This document shows, in pieces, positions 8,201 to 16,996 of a stretch of 64,000 nucleotides of DNA (positions are counted from its first letter, which is position 1; each line of letters opens with the position of its first letter). The notes below the pieces were generated by a model. It was not told where the DNA came from. It worked only from the letters and a program-made list of their open reading frames with translations, and searched no databases. The translations under genes and the position numbers were made by a program. Origin of the DNA: Candidatus Altimarinota bacterium (GTDB taxonomy: Bacteria; Patescibacteriota; Gracilibacteria; JAHISY01); assembly GCA_021735425.1 (NCBI GenBank), contig JAIPGZ010000004.1, forward strand, positions 1 through 64,000, given 5' to 3'.

Positions 8201-11200
8201 CCGCGACAGTGACAGGTGATGAATCTAGTGCCACGACCGCTTACATTGATTCCATTGCTATCGCTGAAGGCAGCAACTATTTCCACGTCCGTCCGCAGAA
8301 TGTCGCGGGGACTTGGGGTACCGAGCGCATTTTCACCGTCAATTATGACAAGACTGTTCCGACGGGTGGTTCAGCCAGCACGACCGACGGTTACGAAAAC
8401 GACACGACGCTCGCGGTGACTGTTGCCGCCGGGACAGATTCTGGTTCTGGCATGTCGACGACTGCTTCCGACTACACTCTCGAGTACCACTTGGCGACTT
8501 TAGCAGCCGAAAGTTGCGGTAGTTACGGTTCTTGGATTGACGCCTCGGTCAGCGAGGTTTACGACGCGACGGCTTACGACTTCACTTCTGTCGGTGGCAA
8601 TTGTTATCAAATGCGCTACACCGTTACGGACATCGCGGGCAATGAGGCGACCTGGACTGCTACCACTACGACCAAAGTTGACACTTCCGCGCCGTCGACT
8701 CCTTCACTTAGTTACACTGATGGTTTCACTGCGACGACTTCCCAGAATGTTACTTTTGCCGCGACGGACGGCGAGTCGGGTGTTGCGAATTACACACTTT
8801 ATTACCGCGATGCGACACTAGCCGGGGGAAGCTGCGGCTCGTTTGGCGACTGGAATTCACTCGGTGTGCAGACTTCGCCCTACTCACACACTCCACTCAC
8901 GACGGCGAAATGTTATCAATACAAAGTGACTGCGACGAATAACGCCGCGCTCGCTTCGACCAAAGACGATTCCACAGCGGTGACGAAAGTCGATACTGTG
9001 ACTCCAGATATTCTCGCTGTCGATGCAGGTTCAGGCACGGATGACAATCGTACGAGCCTCGACTCTGACACTTGGTTTGATCACGTCGACACAGGTTCCG
9101 ATGATCAAATTTCTTTCTCTTGGGATGACCCAGACTCGACTTCGGACGATACTTTTTACTACGAATTAAATTCCACTGCGACGGCGACGATTGACGGCAC
9201 GGAATCTTCAGTTGCTACGAATTACATCGACTCGATTACTGTCGCCGAAGGCACGAATTATTTCCACGTCCGCCCGCGCAACGGCTCGCTGACGTGGGGC
9301 ACAGAAAGAATTTTTACCGTCAAATACGATAAGACGGATCCAACCACTTCGGCAGAAGTGACAGCTGGAACGGAAGGCGACAACTCTTGGTACACGACGG
9401 ATGCGACAGTTACCATTACTCCAGCGGATGCCACCTCTGGCATCGCTTCCACGGTTTACTGTACTGATACTGCGAACACTTGTACGCCAGAAACGGCTTA
9501 CACGAGCGCTCTCACAATCAGCACAGAAGACATCAACTACGTTCGTTACTTCTCGACAGATAATGTTGGCAATATTCAGGCAGCACAAAGTTTGACAGTC
9601 AAAGTCGACAAGACTGCGGCGGCGACTGGTTCGACTGCCCACACTGACGGTCACGAGACTGATACTACGATTGCCGTTACGGTCTCAGCCGGTAGTGATT
9701 CCAATTCCGGTCTGAGCACCGACGATTCCGATTATCTTCTCGAATATCGTTCGGCGACTTTGGCAGCTGGGACTTGTGGGACTTACGGCGATTGGACTGA
9801 TTCCGCTGCGAGTGAGACTGCCGCTGCGACGAATTACGATTTCACTTCGGCGACCGGCAACTGTTATCAATTCCGCTACACCATCGAGGACATGGCAGGG
9901 AATTCCACTACCTACACTTCTGACGACACGACGAAGGTCGATACCTCGACTCCAGATATTGTCGCGGTTGATGCTGGGGCTTCATCCGAAGATCGCGTTT
10001 CGCTGACTTCTGATGCTTGGTTTATCTACACCGACACTGGTTCCGATGACCAAGTTTCTTTCTCTTGGACTGACCCAGACTCGGTTTCTGACGACACTTT
10101 TTATTACGAATTAAACAGCACTGCGACGGCGACAATTACGGGTGATGAATCTACTGTTACCACCAATTACATTGATTCGATTACTGTTGCGGAAGGCATC
10201 AATTACTTCCACGTCCGCCCGCAGAATGCTGCATTGACCTGGGGCACCGAGCGCATCTTCACCGTGAAGTACGACAAAACGGATCCGACTGTCGAGACCG
10301 ACACGCTCATTTCGCCGAATGGTGGAGAGATTTGGACGGGTGGCGATGGCGCGACTTATGACATTGTTTGGGTTGACACTGACTTTGTCGATGCGACTTC
10401 CGATTTGACCGCTACTCCGATTACCATTGATTACTCAGTGAATAGCGGTACCGATTGGACGGAAATCGCGACCGGCGAAGCGAATGACGGGATTTACACT
10501 TGGACGACTCCCGATCTCACCGACGAGGAAGTTCAGATTCGCGTGACCGCGACGGATATTTCTGGCAATTATGCCTCTGATACATCTGATGCCGACTTCA
10601 GACTTTCCGCCCACGACAACTGGATTGCTCTTTATATTTCCGAGGGCAATAATCAAAGCGGTGGAATGGACGCAACTTTGACGACTGATTTCAAAACCCG
10701 TGTTGGTAATGGTGCTGACTCCGGAGAGACTTACGCTGGAGCAGATGCCGTGACAGTCACCTTCACTGTCGCCACCACTCCGACTGAGCCGACAGCAGTC
10801 GGACAGTCTCTGGCGGATGGTAGCTTTGGCACGACTTTCGGCGGTACTTCCGCAGCGAAGACTGTCACTACTGACGCGGATGGTTACACTTCTGTAGTGG
10901 CGACTTTGGGTGACAGGGCGGGGGATTACACCGTCATTGCCAGCTTCACGAATGTCGAGACAGCCGAAGCTAGTCGTACCTTTACTGCCACCGAGCGTGA
11001 GGTCTTTAAGTTTACGATTTCCGATCCGATTCTTTCTATGGATGTCGACCCAATGGTCAATTCCACCGGCAGTGAATCAACCACTCTTTCTGTCACCACC
11101 AATGCGGCGAGTTATCAAATCAATATTGACCCGACGGCGTGGCCGACTTATGACGAGGAAACAATTCAAAATTGGTCGGGTGGCTTCGGCTTCGGCTGGG

Positions 11201-11412
11201 ACAATAACGACGCGGGGACTAGCGGTGGTACTTCAGAAGCTTCTGCCTTCGACGGACTCGATACGCCGACAGATGCTTACGTCTGTTCTGGCGATACCTG
11301 TCAGGGGACCGTCGAATTTACGCTCGATTTTCACACCGCGGTTGATTACAGCTACGAAGCGGGGACTTATGAAAACACCCTGACAGTCGAGGGAGCGAAT
11401 ATCAGTTTTTAG
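5266..11412 (+). CDS. Giant secreted Ig-like repeat surface protein (2048 aa) with WxL-like C-terminus
   Basis: The TTG start at 5266 gives a clean signal peptide (about residues 1-28, ending QSADAG). The body is built from four Ig-like module types of about 85-115 residues, each usually closing with a DKT or VDKTAP motif, in the order A-B-C-D-unique-A-unique-B-D-C-C'-D-B-C-D. B modules carry a VYC...C pair and D modules contain FHVRP. A PNGGEIW module follows at about residue 1685. The last 130 residues (ISDPILSMDVDP ... AGTYENTLTV) resemble the C-terminal fold of WxL surface proteins and match the end of the next gene product. There is no LPXTG and no terminal anchor. It is probably a cell-surface adhesin or S-layer-associated fibre. 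Some D modules are nearly identical at the DNA level (6469-6570 versus 10035-10132), a sign of recent internal duplication and a risk for assembly. Confidence 0.8.
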   Translation: MPKFARAALVTFLIISGFFTNLQSADAGYNFWKWLNFGSDRDSTDFTVATTNKTPTAPTLISPADASYTTDTTPELSVTYVDADTGDVGTTEYRIALSAFGCTNNTSVVASGSSAETSDESETTTWSASNSIGADGIYFWCARNNDGVLASAWTTGTGDGWSFTLDTTNPTTTAAVTAGTEGNASWYTTDATVTITPADATSGVASTVYCEDTTDSCTPATAYTGVITVSNEDTNYIRYTSTDLAGNIQTTQSLTVKVDKTAPVSGTVSHADAYQTATTIAVTVDAGSDANSGLSATDSDYLLEYRAATLADGTCGEYGEWTDSVVSETYNATAYDFTATTAHCYQFRYSVTDVAGNSATFTSTNTTKVDSSTPDIVDVDAGASAEDRVSLTSATWFKSSDTGSDDQVSFSWTDPDSVSDDTFYYELNSTATATITGDESSATTNYIDSITVAEGTNYFHVRPKNSAGTWGTERIFTVNYDKTEPTTTVTITETTYGVNFNHTATINGTAADAGSGVSLTEITIQESSTDNYWTGSAWTATETWVAVTTGTTTWTYTLDDENFTHSLTYTITARATDAVGNVTAADYGSDSFLYNTGNVAPNAPTLVSPANVSFTADTTPELSAHYSDDDVDDVGTTNYRVATSSENCLAGTVLASGTSAETSTNSEATTWSVSSSLGADGTYHWCAQNDDSTMQSAWTAMGSFILDATNPVIADISIASTKSSYFYEADTDLADSDDKIYFNSLTSEGAGQTITITISSTETNPDSAAGETAFSDTPTDLDDSPTQTLDYSIETDAATYSDLTVTLTDKATNTATYDVDFIQDNVDPTTAAAITSGTEGDASWYTTDVEVTLTPADATAGISTTVYCVDQADSCTPSTSYTSAVTISDNGTNYIRYFSTDNVGNIQTTQSLTVKLDKTTPDIVAVDAGAASDDRVSLTSATWFKYTDTGSDDLISFSWTDSASPSDDTFYYELNSTATATVTGDESSATTAYIDSIAIAEGSNYFHVRPQNVAGTWGTERIFTVNYDKTVPTGGSASTTDGYENDTTLAVTVAAGTDSGSGMSTTASDYTLEYHLATLAAESCGSYGSWIDASVSEVYDATAYDFTSVGGNCYQMRYTVTDIAGNEATWTATTTTKVDTSAPSTPSLSYTDGFTATTSQNVTFAATDGESGVANYTLYYRDATLAGGSCGSFGDWNSLGVQTSPYSHTPLTTAKCYQYKVTATNNAALASTKDDSTAVTKVDTVTPDILAVDAGSGTDDNRTSLDSDTWFDHVDTGSDDQISFSWDDPDSTSDDTFYYELNSTATATIDGTESSVATNYIDSITVAEGTNYFHVRPRNGSLTWGTERIFTVKYDKTDPTTSAEVTAGTEGDNSWYTTDATVTITPADATSGIASTVYCTDTANTCTPETAYTSALTISTEDINYVRYFSTDNVGNIQAAQSLTVKVDKTAAATGSTAHTDGHETDTTIAVTVSAGSDSNSGLSTDDSDYLLEYRSATLAAGTCGTYGDWTDSAASETAAATNYDFTSATGNCYQFRYTIEDMAGNSTTYTSDDTTKVDTSTPDIVAVDAGASSEDRVSLTSDAWFIYTDTGSDDQVSFSWTDPDSVSDDTFYYELNSTATATITGDESTVTTNYIDSITVAEGINYFHVRPQNAALTWGTERIFTVKYDKTDPTVETDTLISPNGGEIWTGGDGATYDIVWVDTDFVDATSDLTATPITIDYSVNSGTDWTEIATGEANDGIYTWTTPDLTDEEVQIRVTATDISGNYASDTSDADFRLSAHDNWIALYISEGNNQSGGMDATLTTDFKTRVGNGADSGETYAGADAVTVTFTVATTPTEPTAVGQSLADGSFGTTFGGTSAAKTVTTDADGYTSVVATLGDRAGDYTVIASFTNVETAEASRTFTATEREVFKFTISDPILSMDVDPMVNSTGSESTTLSVTTNAASYQINIDPTAWPTYDEETIQNWSGGFGFGWDNNDAGTSGGTSEASAFDGLDTPTDAYVCSGDTCQGTVEFTLDFHTAVDYSYEAGTYENTLTVEGANISF

Positions 11413-11446
11413 GCTTATTCAAGGCAATCAAGATGGTTAAGAACAT

Positions 11447-11475
11447 TTGCTAAAAACCTTCAAAAATGCTAAAAT
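11447..11475 (+). promoter_or_regulatory. Promoter TTGCTA-17-TAAAAT
   Basis: TTGCTA (11447-11452) and an extended -10 TGCTAAAAT (-10 hexamer 11470-11475) are separated by 17 bp, 35 bp before the ATG at 11511. The same TGnTAAAAT -10 shape recurs before several genes in this window. Confidence 0.6.
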
Positions 11476-11510
11476 AGGGGAGTAAAAAACTAAAAATAAA
11501 CCAAAAGATT

Positions 11511-12782
11511 ATGCAAAACAAAAAACCACTTTTGACTCGGGTTAGCTCCGTCGTCCTTGCGTTGACGTTGCTTTTTACCGCGTTGCCTACGGCGACTGCT
11601 GCGGCGGATGAGCTCACTGGTTCCGGTGCGACCGGCAAACCGGCGGCGACGATTGCCTCCGAAGTTTCGACGACTTTAGCTGCGAATCTCGATGCGGCAG
11701 CGACCGCGACCTCGCTCACGAGCGGGACCGGATTCGCGAGCGGAGACCTCGCTTTAGTCGGCAATGAGGTCGTGACTCTGACGACGGTTTCGACTGATAC
11801 TGTTTCCGTGATGTCGCGTGGGACGACTTTAAACAGCGTTTCTACGACGGCAGCAGCTCACCAATCTGGTGATACGATTCGTAATATCGCTCAAAACATT
11901 CAAATCGTTTTAGAGTCTGGCGATCATATTATCCAGTCAGGAGACAAAATCGTGATTGCCGTTCCAGCAGATTTCGACAATTTTGAAAATTTAACAGCAG
12001 GTGATGTTTCCGTTACGACGGAAGGTGACGGAGCAGTTTCTGAGACTGAAACATTCGACACTACTGATCCGACCATTACGATTACTGCGACGGGTGATTT
12101 CGACGACGCGAATGAGGCGGTGACGGTTACGCTCGGTTCGACTAATCAACTCGATATGCCGGCGGCTCCAGGCAATTACGCTTTTCATATTTCAATTCAA
12201 AACGCGGCTGATCAAACTCTTGAGACCGGCTATGCTCTCCTCTCGTGGGCGAGCGAAGTGAAAGTTCGCGCTGTTGTGGCTGAGGCTTTGATTCTCACAA
12301 TTAATGACACAGCGGTTGATCTCGCGGTCGATCCATCAGTCGCTGACGGTGAGGATTTTAGCCAATACACGATTCTCACTGCCAAGACCAACGCTAATTC
12401 TGGCTACAAAATTCAGGCCAAACTGTCCGGTGCGGAGAATGCTTCTTCGGCCCAACTAGATGGTACTGATACGGGTAATTCTTCCGCAATTACTAGTGGT
12501 AATGCCGAAACGACCGAAAACAGAATTGGTTATTACGCCTACAATTCACAGGAAACTACCAAAACATTAGCGACGCTGAAATCAGAGGGTACACCGACTG
12601 CTTTCGCCGCCGCGACTGCCGCGAATCTCGCACTTTACGATGGCACGGCGAACGGGGTGGAGGCGACTGCTCCGACGAATGAACAAAAACACACGATTTA
12701 CTATGCTCTCAATGTCGATTACCTCACCCCCGCGGGGACATACGAGGGGACGGTGACTTATGTGGCACTGCCGACATTTTAG
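11511..12782 (+). CDS. Secreted surface protein with WxL-like C-terminal domain
   Basis: The 423-residue product begins with a signal peptide (residues 1-31, ...PTATAAADE). Residues 50-125 include a small beta module (SLTSGTGFASGDLALVGNE ... MSRGTT). Residues 125-240 are beta-rich. The C-terminal 170 residues (LTINDTAVDLAVDP ... PAGTYEGTVTYVALP) align in pattern with the end of the giant upstream protein and with WxL domains, which bind peptidoglycan non-covalently in Firmicutes. Its position between a large repeat protein and a membrane-anchored DUF916-like protein mirrors the small-WxL gene of Gram-positive WxL loci. The WxL relationship is inferred from pattern and context. Confidence 0.65.
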   Translation: MQNKKPLLTRVSSVVLALTLLFTALPTATAAADELTGSGATGKPAATIASEVSTTLAANLDAAATATSLTSGTGFASGDLALVGNEVVTLTTVSTDTVSVMSRGTTLNSVSTTAAAHQSGDTIRNIAQNIQIVLESGDHIIQSGDKIVIAVPADFDNFENLTAGDVSVTTEGDGAVSETETFDTTDPTITITATGDFDDANEAVTVTLGSTNQLDMPAAPGNYAFHISIQNAADQTLETGYALLSWASEVKVRAVVAEALILTINDTAVDLAVDPSVADGEDFSQYTILTAKTNANSGYKIQAKLSGAENASSAQLDGTDTGNSSAITSGNAETTENRIGYYAYNSQETTKTLATLKSEGTPTAFAAATAANLALYDGTANGVEATAPTNEQKHTIYYALNVDYLTPAGTYEGTVTYVALPTF

Positions 12783-12813
12783 GTTTTGGAGAATAGCAAG
12801 TAGAATGTGGAAG

Positions 12814-12927
12814 AATTTTAAATTTTAAGTTTCAAATTTTAAAACAAGATTGAATATTTAAATTTAAAAATTAAAAACTTGGGAAATTAGAAATTGTTTA
12901 AAAATTGAAAATTAGAAATTAAAAATT
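12814..12927. repeat. AT-rich hairpin element 2
   Basis: Left arm AATTTTAAATTTTAAGTTTC and a right arm ending GAAAATTAGAAATTAAAAATT are complementary along about 50 bases. It lies in the leader of the next gene, whose ATG is 8 bp past the element. Confidence 0.75.
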
Positions 12928-12934
12928 AAATCCA

Positions 12935-14224
12935 ATGCACTCTAAAATCCAAACAATAGCTCGTCGTGTCGCTGGCACATTCTGCGTATTAGCTTTGACT
13001 ATTTCGACGGTTCTTGCGGTTGGTGTGAAGCCAGTGCGGACAGAATTAATTATCGATCCAGGTGGGAGCGGATCGGCGACGATTCGTGTCATTAATTCCG
13101 AAAATATTCCTGTCATAGTTCGTCCGGAGATTACTGTTTACACCAAAAACGACGAGGAAGGCTTTCCGGTTTCTGAGAATTTATCTGCGGATGATCCGAT
13201 GAATATTCACGATTGGATTGAATTTCCAGAGGGCGATATTTCGCTGGATCCGAATTCCGAGGAGCAGGTGACTTTCACAGTGAATGTCCCAGAAGGTGCG
13301 CAGCCAGGTGGTCGCTATGCTTCGATTCTTTATACTTCCGTCGACGATGCGACTTCCGGTGGAGTCAAGATTCAAGTAGCGGTGCCGAGTTTGATTCTCG
13401 TCAAAGTTTCGGGTGAAGAAGTTCACGCTGGTGAGAGCTTGAGCTTCGGTGTCAAAGACGACAAATTACTCAGTGATTTCAATCCAATGTTGGCTGTCAG
13501 TTTCCAAAACTCTGGCAACGTTCATGAAAAACCAAGTGGTTTAATCACGCTCACTGATTCGACTGGTCAGTCTTTGACTCAGATTGCGAGATACCGCCAT
13601 CCTGTTTCAGGTGCTTTGGTTACCGGCGATGCGATTCCGATCAATCTCGATGGAGGCAATGTTTTGCCAGGTAGCTCTCGCACTTTCACTGCCGAGTGGA
13701 ATGAAAATATTCGACCGGGAAAATTCACCGCGAAGATGGAATTGAAATTCGGCGGCGATCAAGTTATCGAAAAATCAACTGATTTTGAGATTAGCGAAGA
13801 TTTGCGACTCGACAGTTTCGTCATCAATCAGCTCGAAAATTCGACTGACTTCACGATTACTCTCACCAACTCAGGTAATGTTTTCGAGAGGCTGGAAGGC
13901 ACGATTGAAATTTTAAATGAATTCGATAGCGTGATGGCTTCTCCAGAGATTCCAGCTGACGCGAAATACATCGCGCCTGGCTCGACTGCTTCGGTCACGA
14001 TTCCGTGGCTTGACAAGCAAGTCCCCAAAGGAAAATATTCCGCCAAAATTGTTGCAACACATGGTTTTACCGACACTCCGGTCGAGGGCGAAGTTCAGTT
14101 CTCCTCGGATGTTGTTGATTACATGCTCTATGGGATGATTGGAGGAGGAGTCTTAGTTTTGATTTTGCTGATTGCGGTGATTGTACTTTTAGCGAGGAAG
14201 AGAAAGCCGGAGGCAAGTGTTTAA
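12935..14224 (+). CDS. Membrane-anchored DUF916-like (WxL-interacting) surface protein
   Basis: The 429-residue protein has a signal peptide (about 1-29), then beta-sandwich domains: residues 30-150 (VKPVRTELIIDPGGSGSATIRV ... PGGRYASILYT) resemble the DUF916/WxL-binding or pilus-chaperone-like fold. Two further Ig-like domains cover about 160-275 and 280-390. A single membrane helix at about 397-420 is followed by a short basic tail (RKRKPEASV), so it is anchored with its bulk outside. In Firmicutes WxL loci such proteins bind the WxL partners. Here it follows two proteins with WxL-like C-termini on the same strand. The architecture is clear; the DUF916 assignment is moderate. Confidence 0.7.
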   Translation: MHSKIQTIARRVAGTFCVLALTISTVLAVGVKPVRTELIIDPGGSGSATIRVINSENIPVIVRPEITVYTKNDEEGFPVSENLSADDPMNIHDWIEFPEGDISLDPNSEEQVTFTVNVPEGAQPGGRYASILYTSVDDATSGGVKIQVAVPSLILVKVSGEEVHAGESLSFGVKDDKLLSDFNPMLAVSFQNSGNVHEKPSGLITLTDSTGQSLTQIARYRHPVSGALVTGDAIPINLDGGNVLPGSSRTFTAEWNENIRPGKFTAKMELKFGGDQVIEKSTDFEISEDLRLDSFVINQLENSTDFTITLTNSGNVFERLEGTIEILNEFDSVMASPEIPADAKYIAPGSTASVTIPWLDKQVPKGKYSAKIVATHGFTDTPVEGEVQFSSDVVDYMLYGMIGGGVLVLILLIAVIVLLARKRKPEASV

Positions 14225-14225
14225 A

Positions 14226-14371
14226 ATTTTCAATTTCTAATTTCTAATTTTCAAACAATTTTCAATGTAACAATTCCTCAATTTTCAAAATAACTTTTAA
14301 TTAGTTTGAAAAATTAAGAAATTAAATCATTAGAAATTGTTTATAAATTGAGAATTGAAAATTAGAAATTG
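14226..14371. repeat. AT-rich hairpin element 3
   Basis: The left arm begins CAATTTCTAATTTCTAATTT and the right arm ends AATTGAAAATTAGAAATTG; they are complementary with small gaps around ACTTTTAATTAGT. It fills most of the 181-bp gap before the SLH gene. Confidence 0.75.
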
Positions 14372-14405
14372 GGTATCTCAATAAAAATAAGAAATAAAAA
14401 AATAA

Positions 14406-16844
14406 ATGCGCTCCACCTTTACATCTCGATCTGCGCTTTTTCACAGAATCGTTGCGTCTCTTTTTGTCACAATCTTTTTTTTCACAAATTCCGCTGTCGC
14501 ACTTACCAATTTTTCAGCTTCGATTTTTGCTTTCTCCAGTGTTTTGTCTTCGACGTCTGCGGCTGTTCGGATTGCTCCGCCGGAAAATGTTTCCGCTGTC
14601 AGTCCAGCCTCTGCTGCCACGCTTTCCTGGAAAGCCTCGCCACACGCGGTTTCCGGCAGCGTCGACAGCTATCGGATTTATTTTAAGCCTTCTTCTGACG
14701 CTACTTATTCTAGCTGTCCAGCTTCTGATGCCGAAAAGAATTTGAAAAAAAATTGTGCGGTGGAATATTCTTTTTCGACTGACCCAACCGAAACTTTTTC
14801 GTTGACTATCGATAATTTAAGTCCCGGAAATTACGATTTTATCGTTCGAACCGTTGCGAATGTCGCTGATGCGGATTTCAATTCCGCCATCCATGAAAGT
14901 AAAACCGATTGTGCGAGTTGCGAAATCAAAAATTTTTCCGTCACAACTGAAGACGAAACAGCTCCAGCTCCGAATCCGAATCCGGGCGGTGGAGGCGGTG
15001 GAGGAGGTGGAGGAGGAGGCGGTGGAGGTGGAGGAGGTGGTTCGGTTGGAACACCAGGACCGACTCACGCTGCTGCGCCGAAAGCTACGGTTATCAAAAT
15101 TTCCGAAACAGAAAGTGAAATTAATTTTCGGGTGAACCTAAGTTCACCCCAAAAAACCAGGGCACAAATTGGGATTTCTTCTTTACAGAAAAGTGAAAAT
15201 TTTGACGAGCGGTTGATTGAAATCGGTCAGCTTGATAAAAATGAAGTTTGGAAAAGTTTTACTAAAACCGAAATCAAACCAGAATCAACCTCGATTGAAA
15301 TTCAAAAAAGTGAAAATGTGACGGCAAAAATTATCGATGCTGAAATTCTAGAAAAAGCTGCGGGCGTAAAAATTGAAACAACCAAAGCAATTTTGCCGAC
15401 GATGGGCGGTGAAATTCCGGTTGCCGTAAATTTCAAAAATCTGGCGGCGCAAATTGAAATTCCCGTGAATGCCAAAGTTCGTGAGGCAGATGAGACAATC
15501 TTTAACCGTGTGATTCATCCTCCGCAAGTCGTTTCGGCTCCGCCTAGTGGTGGCGGTGGTGGAGGCGTTCAAATTGAATCTGCCATCTCAGTCGGATCAT
15601 CGAATGGCTCGATTACTTTTGATCAGCCAGTTTTAATTTCGCTTCCGATTAAAGCAGGCTTGACTCAGCCCAAATTAGTTTTTTTCGATGAGATTTCTGA
15701 GGAATGGTTGCTGGCAGAGGATGTCAAGACTGGAAAACTCGGCGGAAAGATTAGTGCTGGCAGCAAGACAATTTCCGCTTTTGTGAATCACTTCACTATC
15801 TTCGCTGTCGCGGGCGTGGACGATGATCAAATTGCTGGGATGGAAGATAAATCCAAGGACTGGAGGCCGGCAGTGGGAAAAACTTTCCGTGATTTGGCCG
15901 AGAGCCATTGGTCTTATGATTTTGTGATTAATTTGAAAAACAAGGGAGTGCTGGCGGGCTATCCCGACTTGACTTTCCGACCAAATAATTCCATTAATCG
16001 CGCCGAGCTGACCAAAATTGCCGTCGAGGCTTTCTTGCCAGCTGAAAATTCCACTGACCAGAATTCCAAATTTCCTGATGTCGCGGCGGGGAGTTGGTTC
16101 GAAAAATCCGTCGTAAGGGCGGAAAAATCCGCAATCGTCGGAGGCTATCCCGATGGTTCCTTCCGTCCGGGCAATTCCGTCAACCGCGCGGAGGCTCTCA
16201 AGATTCTCATCGGCGCGGCGGGATTCACGACTGATTCTGTCGAATCACAATTCGCCGATGTTTCTACTTCGGATTGGTTCAATCCTTTTGTGGCTTGGGC
16301 GGAGCGTAAGGGGGTGGTCGGAGGTTATCCGCTCGAATTTGGAAAATACGAATTTCCGCGCGAGCTACAGTTCGGCAGTAATGGCGAGGACGTCGGAGTC
16401 TTGCAATTTCTACTTCGCGAGATGGGATTTTATGCTGGCAAAACTTCATTTTATTTTGGTAATTTGACAATTGATTCGCTCACGAAATTTCAAGAAAAAA
16501 ATCTCATCGCCGGCAGTTTCCGCGCTGGCGTTTTCGACGAAATCACTAAAAATAAAATTTATGAACTTACCGAGATTAATCAATCGCGTGTGGTTTACGA
16601 ATTCCGTCCGGCGAATCCGATTACTCGCGCGGAGGTTGCCAAAATTGTCTCAATTCTTCTTGATTTGAAAAATCAGGGATTTTCGCTCGATGCCAAAATC
16701 CACGAATCTTCTTCACAAGCAAAACCGCGTTTTGATCTCACGAAAGTTGAATTCGAAAATCCGCTTCCTGTTTCGGCTCCTGTCAAAAAACAGGAAGTTT
16801 TAACGCCGAATTCTTTGTTTGAAAAATTGCGAAAGATTTTTTAG
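14406..16844 (+). CDS. S-layer homology (SLH) protein with Fn3-like region and nested peptidoglycan-binding domain
   Basis: This 812-residue protein has a signal peptide (about 1-32), an Fn3-like domain (55-180), a run of 19 Gly (194-212), a central beta region (220-480) and C-terminal SLH repeats. SLH1 starts at 494 (FRDLAESHW), SLH2 at 556 (FPDVAAGSW) and SLH3 at 616 (FADVSTSDW). SLH3 is interrupted: after GGYP comes a peptidoglycan-binding-1-like domain (653-725, LQFGSNGEDVGVLQFLL ... TIDSLTKFQ), and the second half of SLH3 (FRPANPITRAEVAKI) resumes at about 729. SLH domains hold S-layer proteins on cell-wall polymers, so this is probably an envelope-anchoring protein of the surface cluster. 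An inverted repeat at 15130-15149 lies within the coding sequence. Confidence 0.85.
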   Translation: MRSTFTSRSALFHRIVASLFVTIFFFTNSAVALTNFSASIFAFSSVLSSTSAAVRIAPPENVSAVSPASAATLSWKASPHAVSGSVDSYRIYFKPSSDATYSSCPASDAEKNLKKNCAVEYSFSTDPTETFSLTIDNLSPGNYDFIVRTVANVADADFNSAIHESKTDCASCEIKNFSVTTEDETAPAPNPNPGGGGGGGGGGGGGGGGGGGSVGTPGPTHAAAPKATVIKISETESEINFRVNLSSPQKTRAQIGISSLQKSENFDERLIEIGQLDKNEVWKSFTKTEIKPESTSIEIQKSENVTAKIIDAEILEKAAGVKIETTKAILPTMGGEIPVAVNFKNLAAQIEIPVNAKVREADETIFNRVIHPPQVVSAPPSGGGGGGVQIESAISVGSSNGSITFDQPVLISLPIKAGLTQPKLVFFDEISEEWLLAEDVKTGKLGGKISAGSKTISAFVNHFTIFAVAGVDDDQIAGMEDKSKDWRPAVGKTFRDLAESHWSYDFVINLKNKGVLAGYPDLTFRPNNSINRAELTKIAVEAFLPAENSTDQNSKFPDVAAGSWFEKSVVRAEKSAIVGGYPDGSFRPGNSVNRAEALKILIGAAGFTTDSVESQFADVSTSDWFNPFVAWAERKGVVGGYPLEFGKYEFPRELQFGSNGEDVGVLQFLLREMGFYAGKTSFYFGNLTIDSLTKFQEKNLIAGSFRAGVFDEITKNKIYELTEINQSRVVYEFRPANPITRAEVAKIVSILLDLKNQGFSLDAKIHESSSQAKPRFDLTKVEFENPLPVSAPVKKQEVLTPNSLFEKLRKIF

Positions 16845-16893
16845 CTAAGTCGAAATTTCGTTCAGCCCTCGCAAATAAAAAAAGATGGCGAAG

Positions 16894-16996
16894 CCATTCG
16901 TAGCGCCAGCATTTAAAAATGTCTGTAGATTAGTCATACGCGTCGCCCTTCTTCGCCAAGGCTTCGAAGGGCATTCCTCGCTGGCGCGAAGAATGG
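16894..16996. repeat. REP-like nested palindrome after the SLH gene
   Basis: Outer arms at 16894-16910 (CCATTCGTAGCGCCAGC) and 16980-16996 pair, enclosing an inner hairpin GCCCTTC (16945-16951) / GAAGGGC (16966-16972). The right arm abuts the 3' end of tRNA-Lys. It may act as a terminator-like or REP element. Confidence 0.6.

Noticed and set aside
5420-10290. Regularly spaced repeats suggestive of CRISPR or satellite DNA
   Set aside because: The repeats are long, coding, in one open frame and encode Ig-like modules.
5584-10656. Long antisense open frames within the giant surface gene
   Set aside because: They are shadows caused by biased codon use (ACG/GAC-rich sense strand); they lack starts with ribosome sites and show no domain pattern.
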